Below the pieces are notes generated by a model. It saw nothing but the letters and a program-made list of their open reading frames with translations. It was not told the DNA's origin and searched no databases. Shown piece by piece: positions 17,080 through 27,085 of a stretch of DNA of 64,000 bases. The stretch is from Paenibacillus silagei (GTDB lineage Bacteria; Bacillota; Bacilli; Paenibacillales; Paenibacillaceae): the NCBI RefSeq assembly GCF_017874735.1, contig NZ_JAGGLV010000003.1, positions 372,001 to 436,000 of the forward strand, in the 5' to 3' direction. Each line of letters begins with the position of its first letter. Within the stretch, counting starts at the first letter, position 1. The position numbers were made by a program, and so were the translations under genes.

Positions 17080-17835
17080 ATGTATACCGTAGGGCAGCTG
17101 TCCAAGCTAACCGGCGTGTCTGTCCGCACCTTGCATTATTATGAAAAGATGGGACTGCTCCAGCCGGACAGGAATACCGGCAACCAGTACCGCTCTTATA
17201 GTGAGAATGATATTTTAAGGCTGCAGAAGATTGCTGTGCTGAAACATATGCATTTTAAACTGAGTGAGATCAAGATTGTCCTCGACAAAGGTGAAGTGGC
17301 TCACAACAATGTTGCCGTCTGGAGCCGGGCACTTACGCAGCAGATGGCCTTCGTGAAGCAGCAGCAGGAGAAATTGCAAGCGGTAGAGCATTTGCTGTAT
17401 TCCACTCTGTACGCCATGAGGGCAAGCGAGCAGGTGAATATAGACGAGATGCTTGGATTTATCCGTGAGCTTGAACAGCCTCCGCAGGGCAAAGAGCTGA
17501 GACAGCAGTATTTCTCACCGGAGGAACTCGAGCTGCTGCCGATCAACGATGTAAGCAATCCGCTGGCTATGGAGTGGGCCGATATTCTCAGGCGGGTTAA
17601 GGGACTGCTGGCAGAGCCGCCCGATTCGCCAGCAGCGCAGCAGCTTGCATCCTCAATTATTGAATACGCCGATAAAATGTTTGGCGGAGACGAGCAGCTG
17701 ATCCAAAAATATTGGGACTACATTACTCCGCAGGAGGACCAGTCTGCACGGGTGTACGGAATGACAACCGATGTCATGCAGTATATGGATGCGATCATCC
17801 GCATTTATATGGGCGGGGAAGATCCCCGCCCTTAA
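17080..17835 (+). CDS. MerR family transcriptional regulator, possibly TipA-like
   Basis: 251 residues. The N-terminal MerR winged helix is clear (YTVGQLSKLTGVSVRTLHYYEKMGLLQP, then NQYRSYSENDILRL), followed by a dimerisation coiled coil (about 80-130). The C-terminal part (about 140-250) is helical and may be a TipAS-like ligand or antibiotic-binding domain, though I see no decisive motif. Such regulators usually act on their own promoter by untwisting a long -35/-10 spacer. GGAGG precedes ATG 17080. The neighbouring foldback element ends just upstream and may carry its promoter. Confidence 0.87.
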   Translation: MYTVGQLSKLTGVSVRTLHYYEKMGLLQPDRNTGNQYRSYSENDILRLQKIAVLKHMHFKLSEIKIVLDKGEVAHNNVAVWSRALTQQMAFVKQQQEKLQAVEHLLYSTLYAMRASEQVNIDEMLGFIRELEQPPQGKELRQQYFSPEELELLPINDVSNPLAMEWADILRRVKGLLAEPPDSPAAQQLASSIIEYADKMFGGDEQLIQKYWDYITPQEDQSARVYGMTTDVMQYMDAIIRIYMGGEDPRP

Positions 17836-17848
17836 TCGTTTTTCCATG

Positions 17849-17878
17849 AAGCGTGCCTGTAATGGGGCACGCTTGTTT
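17849..17878 (+). terminator. Terminator between convergent merR and araC genes
   Basis: AAGCGTGCC (17849-17857) pairs with GGCACGCTT (17866-17874), followed by GTTTATT. It fits the plus-strand gene best. On the minus strand the T tract is weak. Confidence 0.65.
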
Positions 17879-20168
17879 ATTCCTCCCCAGACGCCGAACC
17901 CAGCCCCTGATTATCCCCGCCAACCCGCTTCCGGTACTCGCCCGGAGTCAGGCCAGAGGCACGCTTGAACATGCGGATGAACGAGTTCACATTCTGGTAG
18001 CCGACCTGAAGCGCGATATCCTGGATGCGCAGGTCGATATTCACCAGCAGCTCCTTGGCCCGCTCGATCCGCAGTGTGTTGAGGTATTCACTGAAGTTGA
18101 TACCGGTCTTCTCCTTGAAGATGCTCGACAGATAGCCGGAGGTCAGATTCAGCTTGTCGGCTACAATGTTCAGATTGATATCCTCACCGTAATGCTTGTC
18201 CAGATACTCCAGCACGAAGCTGATGACCGGGTCCCGGGTCTCCGAGCCGCTGCGGACCGCCGCAAGCACAGGAGTCACCAGCTCCTGGAGCCATTCACTA
18301 TACTGCTGCGTGGAATAGAAGGCGGCGAATGGCTCGCCGGACAGGGCCGCGACCAGCCCCATTTCAAGCTCCGGCAGATTCAGCTTCATGACGGTCTTGC
18401 TTGTCTGTTCTGCCACTCCCGCAGCAAAAGCCCGGAAATCCTCCGCAGCGGCATCCTTATTCTGCAGCTGCTCCAGCTGGCGGTCCAGCCACCCGAACAC
18501 CGCCTCCTCGCTGCCGGACTGCAGCAGGTTATGCAGCTCTTCTCCATGGGTGACCTTCAGATGAAACGCCTTAGCTGACGAGGCCCGCGGCTCCACGATG
18601 ATCTGTGTCTCCCCGTTCAGTCTGCGTTCCTTCAGCAGCTCGGACAGGTTGTGGTAAGCATCGGTAAACGGGGTTTCCCCCGAATACACCGGGCTGACCG
18701 CTATCGTGAGGTAGAGGGAATGCTCCTCTGCCAGCAGCTCCTGCAAAGTGCTCAGCACCTGAAGAATGGCGCTCTGCGGACCGGGATCGAAGAGCAGCAG
18801 CAAGAGCAGATCCTGCTCTGGCTGCAAGGCGACATTCTCGGATTCCTCCCCGGTGAAGAGGCGCTGAATCAGCTGCCATAACGCCAGCGTATGCTTCTCC
18901 GGCTCCTCCGGCAGGCGGGTGAAGCTGAGCTTGAACAGGATGGAGGCATACGGCCGTTCGGAATGCAGGGCATCCTCCAGCTCATTCAGACTTGCGTTCA
19001 GCGGAATATTTTTTACCTTATGGGTATAAGCATACTGGCGGACCAGCGAATTCTTGTGCGCCAGATCGTTCTGGATGAACCGGTTGTTCTCCAGGATGGA
19101 GCTTAGGCGGTCGCCGATAATGGCGAACTCCTTGACGCTGCTCACCTTGCCGGGGACGCTGCCGGATTTGCGGTCGAACGCGGCGATCAGGCGCTGGAGC
19201 GGCTGGTTCAGCCGGTAGCTGAACAGGAGCGAGAACAGAAGGCTGACCAGCACCGCAGCAGCGAGCAGAACCGCGAGCAGCAGCCGCATGCCGCGCAGCC
19301 CGCTCGCGATGGCGGCAACCTCGGTGACCCGGACGTAGGTGAAGCCGGTCTGCGCCCCTTTTTGATAGAAATAATACTTGTCCCCGATCCGCTCATGAGC
19401 GCTTGTATTCACTGCATACTCCAGAGCTGGCAGCCCCGTCTCTGCGGTGGAGAAGAGCAGCCGGTCCTGCGCATCCATTATATAGAAGGGATTCTTCCCG
19501 GCATCCCCGTACGCCTGCTCCAGCCGCTGTGGATTCAGCATCACAATGCCGTAGACCTCTTCATAAGGAATAGCCTTGATCATAACCGGCATCAGCCGCC
19601 CGAGCGCACGCGTGGAGCTCATTGTTGTTTCCGTAAAAGAGGCGGCAGGGAGGACCTTCAGATACTGGTTGTCCATGGTCTGGCCGCTCCAGAAGTCCGC
19701 CGGATACTCCCCGCTGTAATAATATTTGCCGAACATGTCGGCCGCGGTACTCAGTCCCTCTTTCTCAAGAACATAGTCCTCCGCCTTGAAGTACAGAATG
19801 AAATTCTCAATGTGCATAAAAGGATTCCCGTACAGCGTCATCAGATCCGACTTGACCTCGCTGAGAATATCATACCGCCGGTTCTCCTTCAGATGGCTGA
19901 GAATGCCCAGGTTGGCTGTCCACGTATCCGACTGGGTCAGCGCCAGAATCATATTCTGCGTCAGCCGGAAGTGATTCTCGTACCCTTCCACCGTCTGCTT
20001 CAGACTCTGCTCGTTCTGCCGGACCACCTCCTGATAGACCTTCCCGCTAAGATATAGATGAGAGAACAGATTGAATGAAGCCAGCAGCAGGATGACGCTC
20101 AGGAAGCTGAGCATGAGCTTGACGAACAGGCCGCTAAGGGCAAATTGGCTGGTAAGCGGTCTCTTCAT
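17877..20168 (-). CDS. Membrane-bound AraC family regulator with extracellular sensor domain
   Basis: 763 residues on the minus strand. Membrane helix 1 is at about 12-32, an extracellular Cache-like region covers about 35-285, helix 2 lies at about 290-312 (LLLAVLLAAAVLVSLLFSLLF), then come a HAMP-like stretch, a long helical middle part and a C-terminal AraC double HTH (about 665-758: GYLSSIFKEKTGINFSEYL, then VNSFIRMFKRASGLTPGEYRK). This architecture is common beside Lpl/Ytc sugar transporters in Paenibacillus. It senses a sugar outside and activates the divergent operon starting at 20430. Convergent with merR at its 3' end. Confidence 0.92.
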   Translation of the reverse strand: MKRPLTSQFALSGLFVKLMLSFLSVILLLASFNLFSHLYLSGKVYQEVVRQNEQSLKQTVEGYENHFRLTQNMILALTQSDTWTANLGILSHLKENRRYDILSEVKSDLMTLYGNPFMHIENFILYFKAEDYVLEKEGLSTAADMFGKYYYSGEYPADFWSGQTMDNQYLKVLPAASFTETTMSSTRALGRLMPVMIKAIPYEEVYGIVMLNPQRLEQAYGDAGKNPFYIMDAQDRLLFSTAETGLPALEYAVNTSAHERIGDKYYFYQKGAQTGFTYVRVTEVAAIASGLRGMRLLLAVLLAAAVLVSLLFSLLFSYRLNQPLQRLIAAFDRKSGSVPGKVSSVKEFAIIGDRLSSILENNRFIQNDLAHKNSLVRQYAYTHKVKNIPLNASLNELEDALHSERPYASILFKLSFTRLPEEPEKHTLALWQLIQRLFTGEESENVALQPEQDLLLLLLFDPGPQSAILQVLSTLQELLAEEHSLYLTIAVSPVYSGETPFTDAYHNLSELLKERRLNGETQIIVEPRASSAKAFHLKVTHGEELHNLLQSGSEEAVFGWLDRQLEQLQNKDAAAEDFRAFAAGVAEQTSKTVMKLNLPELEMGLVAALSGEPFAAFYSTQQYSEWLQELVTPVLAAVRSGSETRDPVISFVLEYLDKHYGEDINLNIVADKLNLTSGYLSSIFKEKTGINFSEYLNTLRIERAKELLVNIDLRIQDIALQVGYQNVNSFIRMFKRASGLTPGEYRKRVGGDNQGLGSASGEE

Positions 20169-20315
20169 ATGTATTCCCCCTTCAGGTGCAGCCGCTTGGT
20201 TATCGTTTTATCCTATCATAGCGGCACAAAGCTGACACGCACAATATGCACTTTTGCTGATTTATACGCTATTCTAGGGAAATACGCAAATAGGGCGAAA
20301 AGATATATAACATGC

Positions 20316-20348
20316 TGATAGCGCTTCCCAAAGACTTGCCGCTATAAT
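20316..20348 (+). promoter_or_regulatory. Candidate activator-dependent promoter with cre-like site
   Basis: A perfect -10 TATAAT (20343-20348) has no recognisable -35. At that place sits TGATAGCGCTTCCC (20316-20329), a near match to the CcpA cre consensus. This fits activation by the divergent AraC protein and catabolite control of the amino-sugar operon. Confidence 0.45.
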
Positions 20349-20429
20349 TCGGAGACAAACCCCGGAAGCAGAGGGGAAGTTAGCTGACATTCAGCGAGCT
20401 GCATCATTAAGAACAAGAGGGGAATGCCT

Positions 20430-21398
20430 ATGGCTCAAACGAGTGTAGTACAAGACAACTTGCGAAAGGAAATGAAAGATCCTTACCGGCGTCAAGGGCG
20501 TCTGCTGCGGACCTGGAACCATAACAAAACGCTATGGCTGCTGTTCCTGCCGTGCCTGCTGTACTATCTGATTTTCCGGTATGCGCCGATGTTCGGCCTC
20601 GTCATTACGTTTAAGGATTATAATCTGTTTAAAGGAATCTGGGCCAGCGACTGGGTGGGGCTGAAGTATTACCGGATGTTTTTTGAGAATCCTGACTTTT
20701 GGCCGCTGATGAAGAACACCCTGCTCCTGGGTCTGTACAAGCTGGTGTTCGGTTTCCCTGCTCCGGTGATCCTGGCGATTCTGCTGAATGAAGTCCGTAA
20801 GGCTGCGTTCAAAAAATTCGTGCAGACCGTCAGCTATCTTCCGCATTTCATCTCGAATGTCATTGTGGCGAGCATGGTGATTATGTTCCTGTCGCCGACA
20901 GGCGGCCTGATTAACAATCTGCTGGGCACGTTCGGGATCGGACCGGTTAACTTCATGAATGAGCCGGGGATGTTCCGGGGGATCTATGTTCTCTCGGAAA
21001 TCTGGCAGCATATCGGCTGGGAGACCATCATCTATCTGGCGGCATTAACGGCGATTGATCCCCAGCTCTATGAAGCAGCCGACATGGACGGGGCCAGCCG
21101 GATGCGCAAAATATGGCATGTCACGCTGCCCGGCATCTCACCCGCGATTGTCATCACGCTGATTCTGAATATCGGCAAGGTGCTGGAGATTGGCTTCGAG
21201 AAGGTATTCCTCATGCAGAACCCGGCGATCTATGATACAGCTGACATCATCAGCACGTATGTGTACCGGGTCGGGATGGAACAGGGGAACTTCAGCTATG
21301 GTGCGTCCATTGACCTGTTCATGGGGATTATCAGCCTGATCTTCATCTATAGCGCCAATTACATCAGCCGCCGCGTCAGTGAGACAAGTCTATGGTAG
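20430..21398 (+). CDS. ABC transporter permease, LplB/YteP family
   Basis: 322 residues, six predicted membrane helices beginning at about residue 35 (LWLLFLPCLLYYLIFRYAPMFG). The LplB signature FKDYNLFKG and the EAA loop YEAADMDGASRMRKIWHVTLPG are present. I use ATG 20430 rather than ATG 20424 because AGAGGGG would sit almost on top of the earlier codon. First gene of the amino-sugar operon. It pairs with the permease at 21414 and the lipoprotein at 22326. No ATPase is encoded here, so a shared MsmX-like ATPase is presumed. Confidence 0.93.
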   Translation: MAQTSVVQDNLRKEMKDPYRRQGRLLRTWNHNKTLWLLFLPCLLYYLIFRYAPMFGLVITFKDYNLFKGIWASDWVGLKYYRMFFENPDFWPLMKNTLLLGLYKLVFGFPAPVILAILLNEVRKAAFKKFVQTVSYLPHFISNVIVASMVIMFLSPTGGLINNLLGTFGIGPVNFMNEPGMFRGIYVLSEIWQHIGWETIIYLAALTAIDPQLYEAADMDGASRMRKIWHVTLPGISPAIVITLILNIGKVLEIGFEKVFLMQNPAIYDTADIISTYVYRVGMEQGNFSYGASIDLFMGIISLIFIYSANYISRRVSETSLW

Positions 21399-21413
21399 AG
21401 AAGAGGTGTGGTG

Positions 21414-22283
21414 ATGAGATCACCGAGAATATCCTTGTTTAATATTGTCAGCACGTTCTTTCTGCTGATCGTTGTGGTGATTACGCTCTATCCGTTCCTG
21501 CACATGCTGGCGGTGTCTCTGAGCAGCGATATCAATGTGATCAAGAACACGGTCTCGTTCTGGCCCAAGGGCTTCAATGTGAAGATGTACGAGCTGGTGC
21601 TTGGAGACCCGAAGATCTGGACGGCCTATAAAAACACGCTGATCTACACCGTGCTCGGCACGCTGATCTCGCTGGTGGTTACGTCTACCGGGGCCTATGC
21701 GCTCTCCCGCCGGGATATGGCGCTGCGCAAGACCTTTACGATGCTGATCGTCGTGACGATGTTCTTCAGCGGCGGGATGATCCCGACCTTCCTCGTGGTC
21801 CGCTCCCTGAATATGGTCGATACCGTTTGGGGCATGGTCCTGCCGGGCGCGGTCAGCACCTGGAATCTGATTCTGATGCGTACTTTCTTCTCGGGCATTC
21901 CCAAGGAGCTGGAGGAATCCGGGCGCATCGACGGGTTGAATGATATCGGGATATTCATGCGCATCATCATTCCGCTGTCGAAGGCTTCCTTCGCCACTAT
22001 TGCTTTATTTTACGCAGTGGGCATGTGGAATAACTTCATCTATCCGCTCCTGTATCTGCGCACCCCGGATTTGTTCCCGCTACAGGTGCTGCTCCGCAAT
22101 CTGGTGCTGGCGGGAAGCGCAAGCTCGGGGGATGTGACCGGGATCGGGGGAGACAACCAGGTCGTTGAAGAGTCGCTCAAATATGCAACGATTATGGTCT
22201 CTACGCTGCCGATACTCACGGTATATCCGTTTGTTCAGAAGTATTTTGTCAAAGGCGCCATGATCGGTGCAGTGAAGGGCTGA
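21414..22283 (+). CDS. ABC transporter permease, YtcP/LplC family
   Basis: 289 residues from ATG 21414. Two in-frame GTG codons directly upstream overlap the AAGAGG ribosome site and are less likely. It has a long first helix (LFNIVSTFFLLIVVVITLYPFLHML), the LplC-type motif LSSDINV, the EAA loop LEESGRIDGLNDIGIF and a C-terminal FVQKYFVKGAMIGAVKG typical of the family. Second half of the channel for oligosaccharide uptake. Confidence 0.93.
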   Translation: MRSPRISLFNIVSTFFLLIVVVITLYPFLHMLAVSLSSDINVIKNTVSFWPKGFNVKMYELVLGDPKIWTAYKNTLIYTVLGTLISLVVTSTGAYALSRRDMALRKTFTMLIVVTMFFSGGMIPTFLVVRSLNMVDTVWGMVLPGAVSTWNLILMRTFFSGIPKELEESGRIDGLNDIGIFMRIIIPLSKASFATIALFYAVGMWNNFIYPLLYLRTPDLFPLQVLLRNLVLAGSASSGDVTGIGGDNQVVEESLKYATIMVSTLPILTVYPFVQKYFVKGAMIGAVKG

Positions 22284-22325
22284 ACCGGTCTGAACCATAA
22301 CTACTACTTAAGGGAGAGATGAAGA

Positions 22326-23894
22326 ATGAACAAATGGAAGTCTGTAATGCTGCCCCTCGCGGCAGCGGCAATACTGGTGAGCGGCTGCAGCGGGGGCAAT
22401 AACAATCCCGCTTCGCCTGCGGCTACGGCTGCACCTGGAGGAGAAGCTTCTCCGGCCACTTCGGAAGCGAAGCAGGCTCACACCTTCACCGCACTGCTGG
22501 ACAACAATGCCACCTTCCCATATTCCAAGGACTGGCCGGTCTGGGGTTGGATCAAGGATCAGACCGGCGTCACGCTGGAGGTGCAGACACCATCCGGGAA
22601 GCTGGCTGAAGCGTTAAATCTCGCGGTGGCCTCCAATGCGCTGCCGGATCTGATGTATATGCCCAACCGCAAGGAATCGAACAAATTCGGTCAGCAGGGA
22701 GCACTCGTGGACCTGATGGAATACATGGACAAGCTGCCGAATCTGACCGCCTGGATGAAGCAATACCCGGATGAGGCGAAGGCGGCGCTCTCCGCTGACG
22801 GCAAGATGTATATGTTCCCGAACCAGGGCTTCGGGGAGACGAACCGGATGATCTGGATGTACCGCCAGGATGTTTTTGAGAAGGAAGGCATTCAGGCTCC
22901 CAAGACTTATGATGAGCTGCACACGGCTCTGAAGACGCTGAAGGCGAAATACCCGGACAGCTACCCGCTGTCGCTCCGTTACGGACAGATCCCCGATGAG
23001 ATGAACACGAATATGACAGTCAACTATGGAACGGGCGAAGGGGCTTACTACGATTTCGATGCAAAAGAATGGCGCTATGGGCCGACAGAGGACAGCTACA
23101 AGGAAATGGTCGGCATGTGGAAGCAATTCTATGATGAAGGGCTGATTCCGCCGGACTTCCTCTCGCTGCAGACCAAGCAGTGGCAGGACATGGTGTCTAC
23201 CGGCAAGTCTTTTGTAACCGTGGATTATATCAGCCGGGTGGACTTCTTCAATAATGCAATGCGCAAGGAGAATCCTGAGTTCAATATGCAGTTCTTGGCT
23301 CCTCCCGCAGGGCTTGAAGGCGGCAAGCAGCTGAATCCTTACTTCCATTACATGGAGGGCGGTCTGACGGTTGCTTCGACCTCGAAGAATATCGAAGATA
23401 TCATGAATTATATGGACTTTTTCTATTCGGAAGACGGCCGCACGCTCAGCAGCTGGGGTGTGGAAGGCGAGACGTATGTGAAGGAAGGCGATACGATCAA
23501 GTTCAAGCCGGAATTCACCGATGTGATTGAAATGCGGAAAGCAACGGGACTTCAGACCAGTGGAACCTATACGTGGATTGACTTCAATGCCCATCTGTCC
23601 CTGTTCTCGGATGACCTGAAGCACGCCTATGAAGAAGCCGTCAAATACGATCCGGCCAACATGCAGCCGCGTCCGGCCTTCACCGAGAAGGAGAATGAAG
23701 TCATCTCGATCACCGGACAGGCGATCAAGAAGCACCGCGATGAGAGCTTCGCCAAGTTCGTGACTGGCTCCCGCAAGCTGGCAGACTGGGATAAATATGT
23801 TGAGGAGATCAACAATCTGGGCGTGGACAAGCTGCTGGCAACGTACAAGGAAGCGTATGACCGTGTTCAGAATATTCAATTGAGCAGCAACTAA
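22326..23894 (+). CDS. ABC transporter substrate-binding lipoprotein, LplA family
   Basis: 522 residues. Its signal peptide ends in VSGC with C21 as lipid anchor, followed by an Asn/Pro/Ala tether. The mature protein has features of the large LplA/YtcQ binding proteins (LPDLMYMPNRKESNKFGQQGALVDL, near 100). It sits downstream of the two permeases and upstream of the secreted multidomain protein and nagBA, so amino-sugar oligomers are the probable ligand. That assignment rests on context. Confidence 0.92.
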   Translation: MNKWKSVMLPLAAAAILVSGCSGGNNNPASPAATAAPGGEASPATSEAKQAHTFTALLDNNATFPYSKDWPVWGWIKDQTGVTLEVQTPSGKLAEALNLAVASNALPDLMYMPNRKESNKFGQQGALVDLMEYMDKLPNLTAWMKQYPDEAKAALSADGKMYMFPNQGFGETNRMIWMYRQDVFEKEGIQAPKTYDELHTALKTLKAKYPDSYPLSLRYGQIPDEMNTNMTVNYGTGEGAYYDFDAKEWRYGPTEDSYKEMVGMWKQFYDEGLIPPDFLSLQTKQWQDMVSTGKSFVTVDYISRVDFFNNAMRKENPEFNMQFLAPPAGLEGGKQLNPYFHYMEGGLTVASTSKNIEDIMNYMDFFYSEDGRTLSSWGVEGETYVKEGDTIKFKPEFTDVIEMRKATGLQTSGTYTWIDFNAHLSLFSDDLKHAYEEAVKYDPANMQPRPAFTEKENEVISITGQAIKKHRDESFAKFVTGSRKLADWDKYVEEINNLGVDKLLATYKEAYDRVQNIQLSSN

Positions 23895-23979
23895 CCGGGT
23901 ACTGACCGCAGGGAAGAACCACTGAAGCACAGGCAAGGCAATCAGGGTATTCGCTTGACCATTAAAGGAGGCGCCGCTT

Positions 23980-26900
23980 ATGAAGCAATGGCTGCAAGGC
24001 TCTGGCAAACGGCTTGGATGGATTCTACCCATGGTAGGTCTGATTGTTGTACTCTCAGCAGTGGCGGTTCCGGGCACAGCCCGGGCCGCAGGCACCATTA
24101 CACTGGATGAACCGCCCGGGGGATATGTCTCCTCCGGCGGGCCGGTGGAGGTCAGCGGAACGTATACCGGACTGTACGATGTCCGGTTGTACGTGAACGG
24201 GACGGCCCAGTTCGAGGCGCTGCTGGATGACACGGACGGGGATGACAGCGGCACCTGGTCTTATACGCTCGACACCTCACGTTACAACGGTTCGGTGGAG
24301 CTGGTGGCCCGCGGGCTGGATACCACCACCCGCTATGGGGTGTGGAGTCCGTCCGTCACCCTTGAGGTGAACAACCCGGCAGGCGTTGCGCCAGTGGTGA
24401 CGATTACCGGACCGGACGAAGGCATTGCCGTGACTGGACAGGTGGCGGTCACCGTTCAGGCAGAATCGGCTACGCCGGTCTCGGGCGTGCAAGTCCGGGT
24501 GAACCGGGGACCGTGGCAGCAGGCCGCTTATAACGGCACGCAATATGTATATGCCTGGAATACGGCGGGCATCGGTGACCGCACGATCAGCCTGGAGGCC
24601 CGGGCCACGAATGCGCCCGGACGCTACGGCTACAGCCCGACCGTCTATGCGCAGGTCGGTGCGGGCACACATGAAACGGCGGTGCCTCTGCCCGACCAGG
24701 ACCGGGCCATGTGGATCTGGGAGCCGGAGAGCTATAAGCTGCTGCTGAATCCGGGCTCGCGGGAGGTGCTGGAGTCCTTCGTTACGGACACCGCAACCTT
24801 CGGATCAGAGCCGGTGACGACGCTGTATCTGGCTGTGGGCAACTACGCAGGCTACCGGGCGCTGGAGGAGCAGGAGGATGAGCTGCGCTCTTTCATGCGC
24901 TGGGCGCATGAGCGGAACTTAAGCGTCCATGCCCTTGTCGCAGGCGGAACCTCCCCGGCTTATATGGGTGCTTATGAGCGCTACCATAGTCATGCCGTAC
25001 GGGAGATCGAGCAGATTATCAACTACAATCTTGCGGTGGATGCGGATGAGAAGTTTGATGGAATCAATGTGGACATCGAGCCGTATATCTCCCCGGACTT
25101 CAAAGACCCAAGCAAGTTCCTGCAAAAGGAGTACCTGGATGGTCTGCAAAAAATGATTGACCGCCGGGATACAGCCGGTATCCAGCTGCCCTTCGGCCCT
25201 GCTGTCCCTAAATGGTATGATTCCTCCGAGCAGGGGGCGAATATCCAGTGGAACGGCACGACGAAATGGCTGTCCGAGCATATCCAGGATATCTCCGATT
25301 ATATCTCGATCATGGATTACCGGGATTCCGCAGACGGCACAGCGGGCATCATTGCCGGCGCAGCTGGAGAGCTGGCTTATGCCGAGGCGATCGGCAAGCC
25401 GAATTCCGTAGTCATCGGGGTAGAGACGCTGGATATTGCGAACAGCGGTGACCCGGAGACCATCACCTTCCAGGAGGAAGGCCGCTCTCACATGGAAGCT
25501 GAGCTGGACAAGGTCTATGCCGCTTCCGGGCAGAGCAGCGCCTTCGGCGGAATTGCTGTCCATCATTATGATTCCTACCGGGCATTACCTTCATATTGGG
25601 GACCGGGCGGCGTCTTCTGGACAGCGCCGGAAGACCATGAAGCACCATCTGCACCTGCGGGTACGCCAACCGCTGTTGCCAGTGACTATCAGAGTATAAG
25701 GCTGAATTACGGAATGGCTACTGACAACTTGGAGGTAGACCGCTACATTATCTACCGCAGCACAGTACCCGGCTTTACGCCAACCTCTGCGGATATTGCC
25801 GGACTCGCCCGGGGCCTGAATTATCAGGACAAGGGACTGCTCCTGGATACCACTTATTATTACCGCATCGCCGCCCGTGATCTGGCGGGCAATATCGGGC
25901 CGGTCTCCAGCGAAGTGTCAGCTGTTACTGGAAGCACAGCGCTTAGGCCGATGATTGTGACCGACATGCAACTGTCGTATAACGGGACTGCGGCTTCCGC
26001 TACTATGAAAGTGCGCGACTATACCACAGGGGAGGTACTCGCAGGGGCTGCTATAGAAGGCCGTTTCACGTATTCGGCGGGCCGTTACGCGGCGGCAGTA
26101 ACAGGAGCGGACGGGCGGGCAGCCTTCACTTCAGAGGCTATTCTGTCGGGGCGTCAAGCCGGATTCGAGCCGAGAAGAGTTCAGGCAGCCGGTTATTACT
26201 ATGCCAGCGCCCATGACCTGCCGCATACTACCGCATTACTGTCGCATGGCGGGCTTAGTGGATTAACGTTATCGGCAGGAGTGTGGGATAAGCCTTTTGC
26301 TGCAAGTGACAAGGTCTATACCGTAACTGTCAATAGCAATGTGACTTCGCTGCAGGTCACCCATGTTACTGCCAAGGCATCAGATGCGGTAAGGATTAAC
26401 GGACTGCCCGTGGCATCGGGAACGGCCGCGTCCGTTACGATCGGGTCAGAGCCTGCCGATGTATCGGTCCTGGTGTATCACGAGGATGGAACCGCAGATC
26501 TCTATCTGCTGCATATCGAGCGAAGTGCCCCGGCAGATCCGGTAATCCCGGTGACCATGGATGCCTATGTCCATGAGCATCAGCCTTCGGCCAATTTCGG
26601 GCAGGAGCCTGTGCTGGAGGTGGCCGATCTGCCGAATGCACAGGGCGGAGGGGACCGCATCGCCTTCATGAAGGCCGAGTTGAATCTCTCCGGGACGGCG
26701 GTGCAGTCCGTAACGCTGAACGTCTATGTTACCGCTGCTCCAGCTTCTCCGGTTACGCTTGCTCTGAAGGGCTACACCGGAGCGCAGTGGACCGAGAGTG
26801 GCATCACCTGGAATAACCGCCCTGTCAGCGGCGGAACGAATCTCGGAACAGTCCGGGTCACCGGGTCCGGGTGGTACAGCGCGGATGTGACCGCTTATGT

Positions 26901-27036
26901 TGTCGCGGCAGCAGCGGCTGGACTTACGCCGACCTTTCAGTGGAGCGACCCTAATACTACGGGAATCGTTGTAACGCTGGCCAGTTCAGAGAATTCGGAT
27001 AACAAGCCATATCTGTTAGTTAATGACGGGTTGTAA
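23980..27036 (+). CDS. Secreted multidomain protein with a GH18-like TIM-barrel region, FN3 and DNRLRE (CBM96-like) domains
   Basis: 1018 residues. A signal peptide ends near 37 (ARA-A). Two Ig-like bacterial domains (about 40-228) precede a barrel-like region (about 235-540) containing FDGINVDIEPY, where D360, D365 and E367 align with the GH18 catalytic pattern DGxDxDxE, except that the third position is N. Then follow a fibronectin type III domain (about 550-650), an unassigned beta region, a cadherin-like beta-sandwich (about 765-850) and a DNRLRE domain (about 855-1015). The family is not one I can name. Its place between an ABC importer and nagBA suggests extracellular attack on chitin, peptidoglycan or another GlcNAc polymer. 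Confidence 0.75.
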   Translation: MKQWLQGSGKRLGWILPMVGLIVVLSAVAVPGTARAAGTITLDEPPGGYVSSGGPVEVSGTYTGLYDVRLYVNGTAQFEALLDDTDGDDSGTWSYTLDTSRYNGSVELVARGLDTTTRYGVWSPSVTLEVNNPAGVAPVVTITGPDEGIAVTGQVAVTVQAESATPVSGVQVRVNRGPWQQAAYNGTQYVYAWNTAGIGDRTISLEARATNAPGRYGYSPTVYAQVGAGTHETAVPLPDQDRAMWIWEPESYKLLLNPGSREVLESFVTDTATFGSEPVTTLYLAVGNYAGYRALEEQEDELRSFMRWAHERNLSVHALVAGGTSPAYMGAYERYHSHAVREIEQIINYNLAVDADEKFDGINVDIEPYISPDFKDPSKFLQKEYLDGLQKMIDRRDTAGIQLPFGPAVPKWYDSSEQGANIQWNGTTKWLSEHIQDISDYISIMDYRDSADGTAGIIAGAAGELAYAEAIGKPNSVVIGVETLDIANSGDPETITFQEEGRSHMEAELDKVYAASGQSSAFGGIAVHHYDSYRALPSYWGPGGVFWTAPEDHEAPSAPAGTPTAVASDYQSIRLNYGMATDNLEVDRYIIYRSTVPGFTPTSADIAGLARGLNYQDKGLLLDTTYYYRIAARDLAGNIGPVSSEVSAVTGSTALRPMIVTDMQLSYNGTAASATMKVRDYTTGEVLAGAAIEGRFTYSAGRYAAAVTGADGRAAFTSEAILSGRQAGFEPRRVQAAGYYYASAHDLPHTTALLSHGGLSGLTLSAGVWDKPFAASDKVYTVTVNSNVTSLQVTHVTAKASDAVRINGLPVASGTAASVTIGSEPADVSVLVYHEDGTADLYLLHIERSAPADPVIPVTMDAYVHEHQPSANFGQEPVLEVADLPNAQGGGDRIAFMKAELNLSGTAVQSVTLNVYVTAAPASPVTLALKGYTGAQWTESGITWNNRPVSGGTNLGTVRVTGSGWYSADVTAYVVAAAAAGLTPTFQWSDPNTTGIVVTLASSENSDNKPYLLVNDGL

Positions 27037-27085
27037 AAGAGAAGGGGCGGTCACTTCCGCCCCAATAAGGAGGAGAGGGTTCATC

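Noticed and set aside
17853..18578. 241-codon plus-strand frame
   Set aside because: It is antisense to the AraC regulator, whose HTH and membrane features are clear.
22614..24254. 546-codon minus-strand frame
   Set aside because: It lies antisense to the binding-protein gene, shows no domain pattern and reflects codon bias of the real gene.
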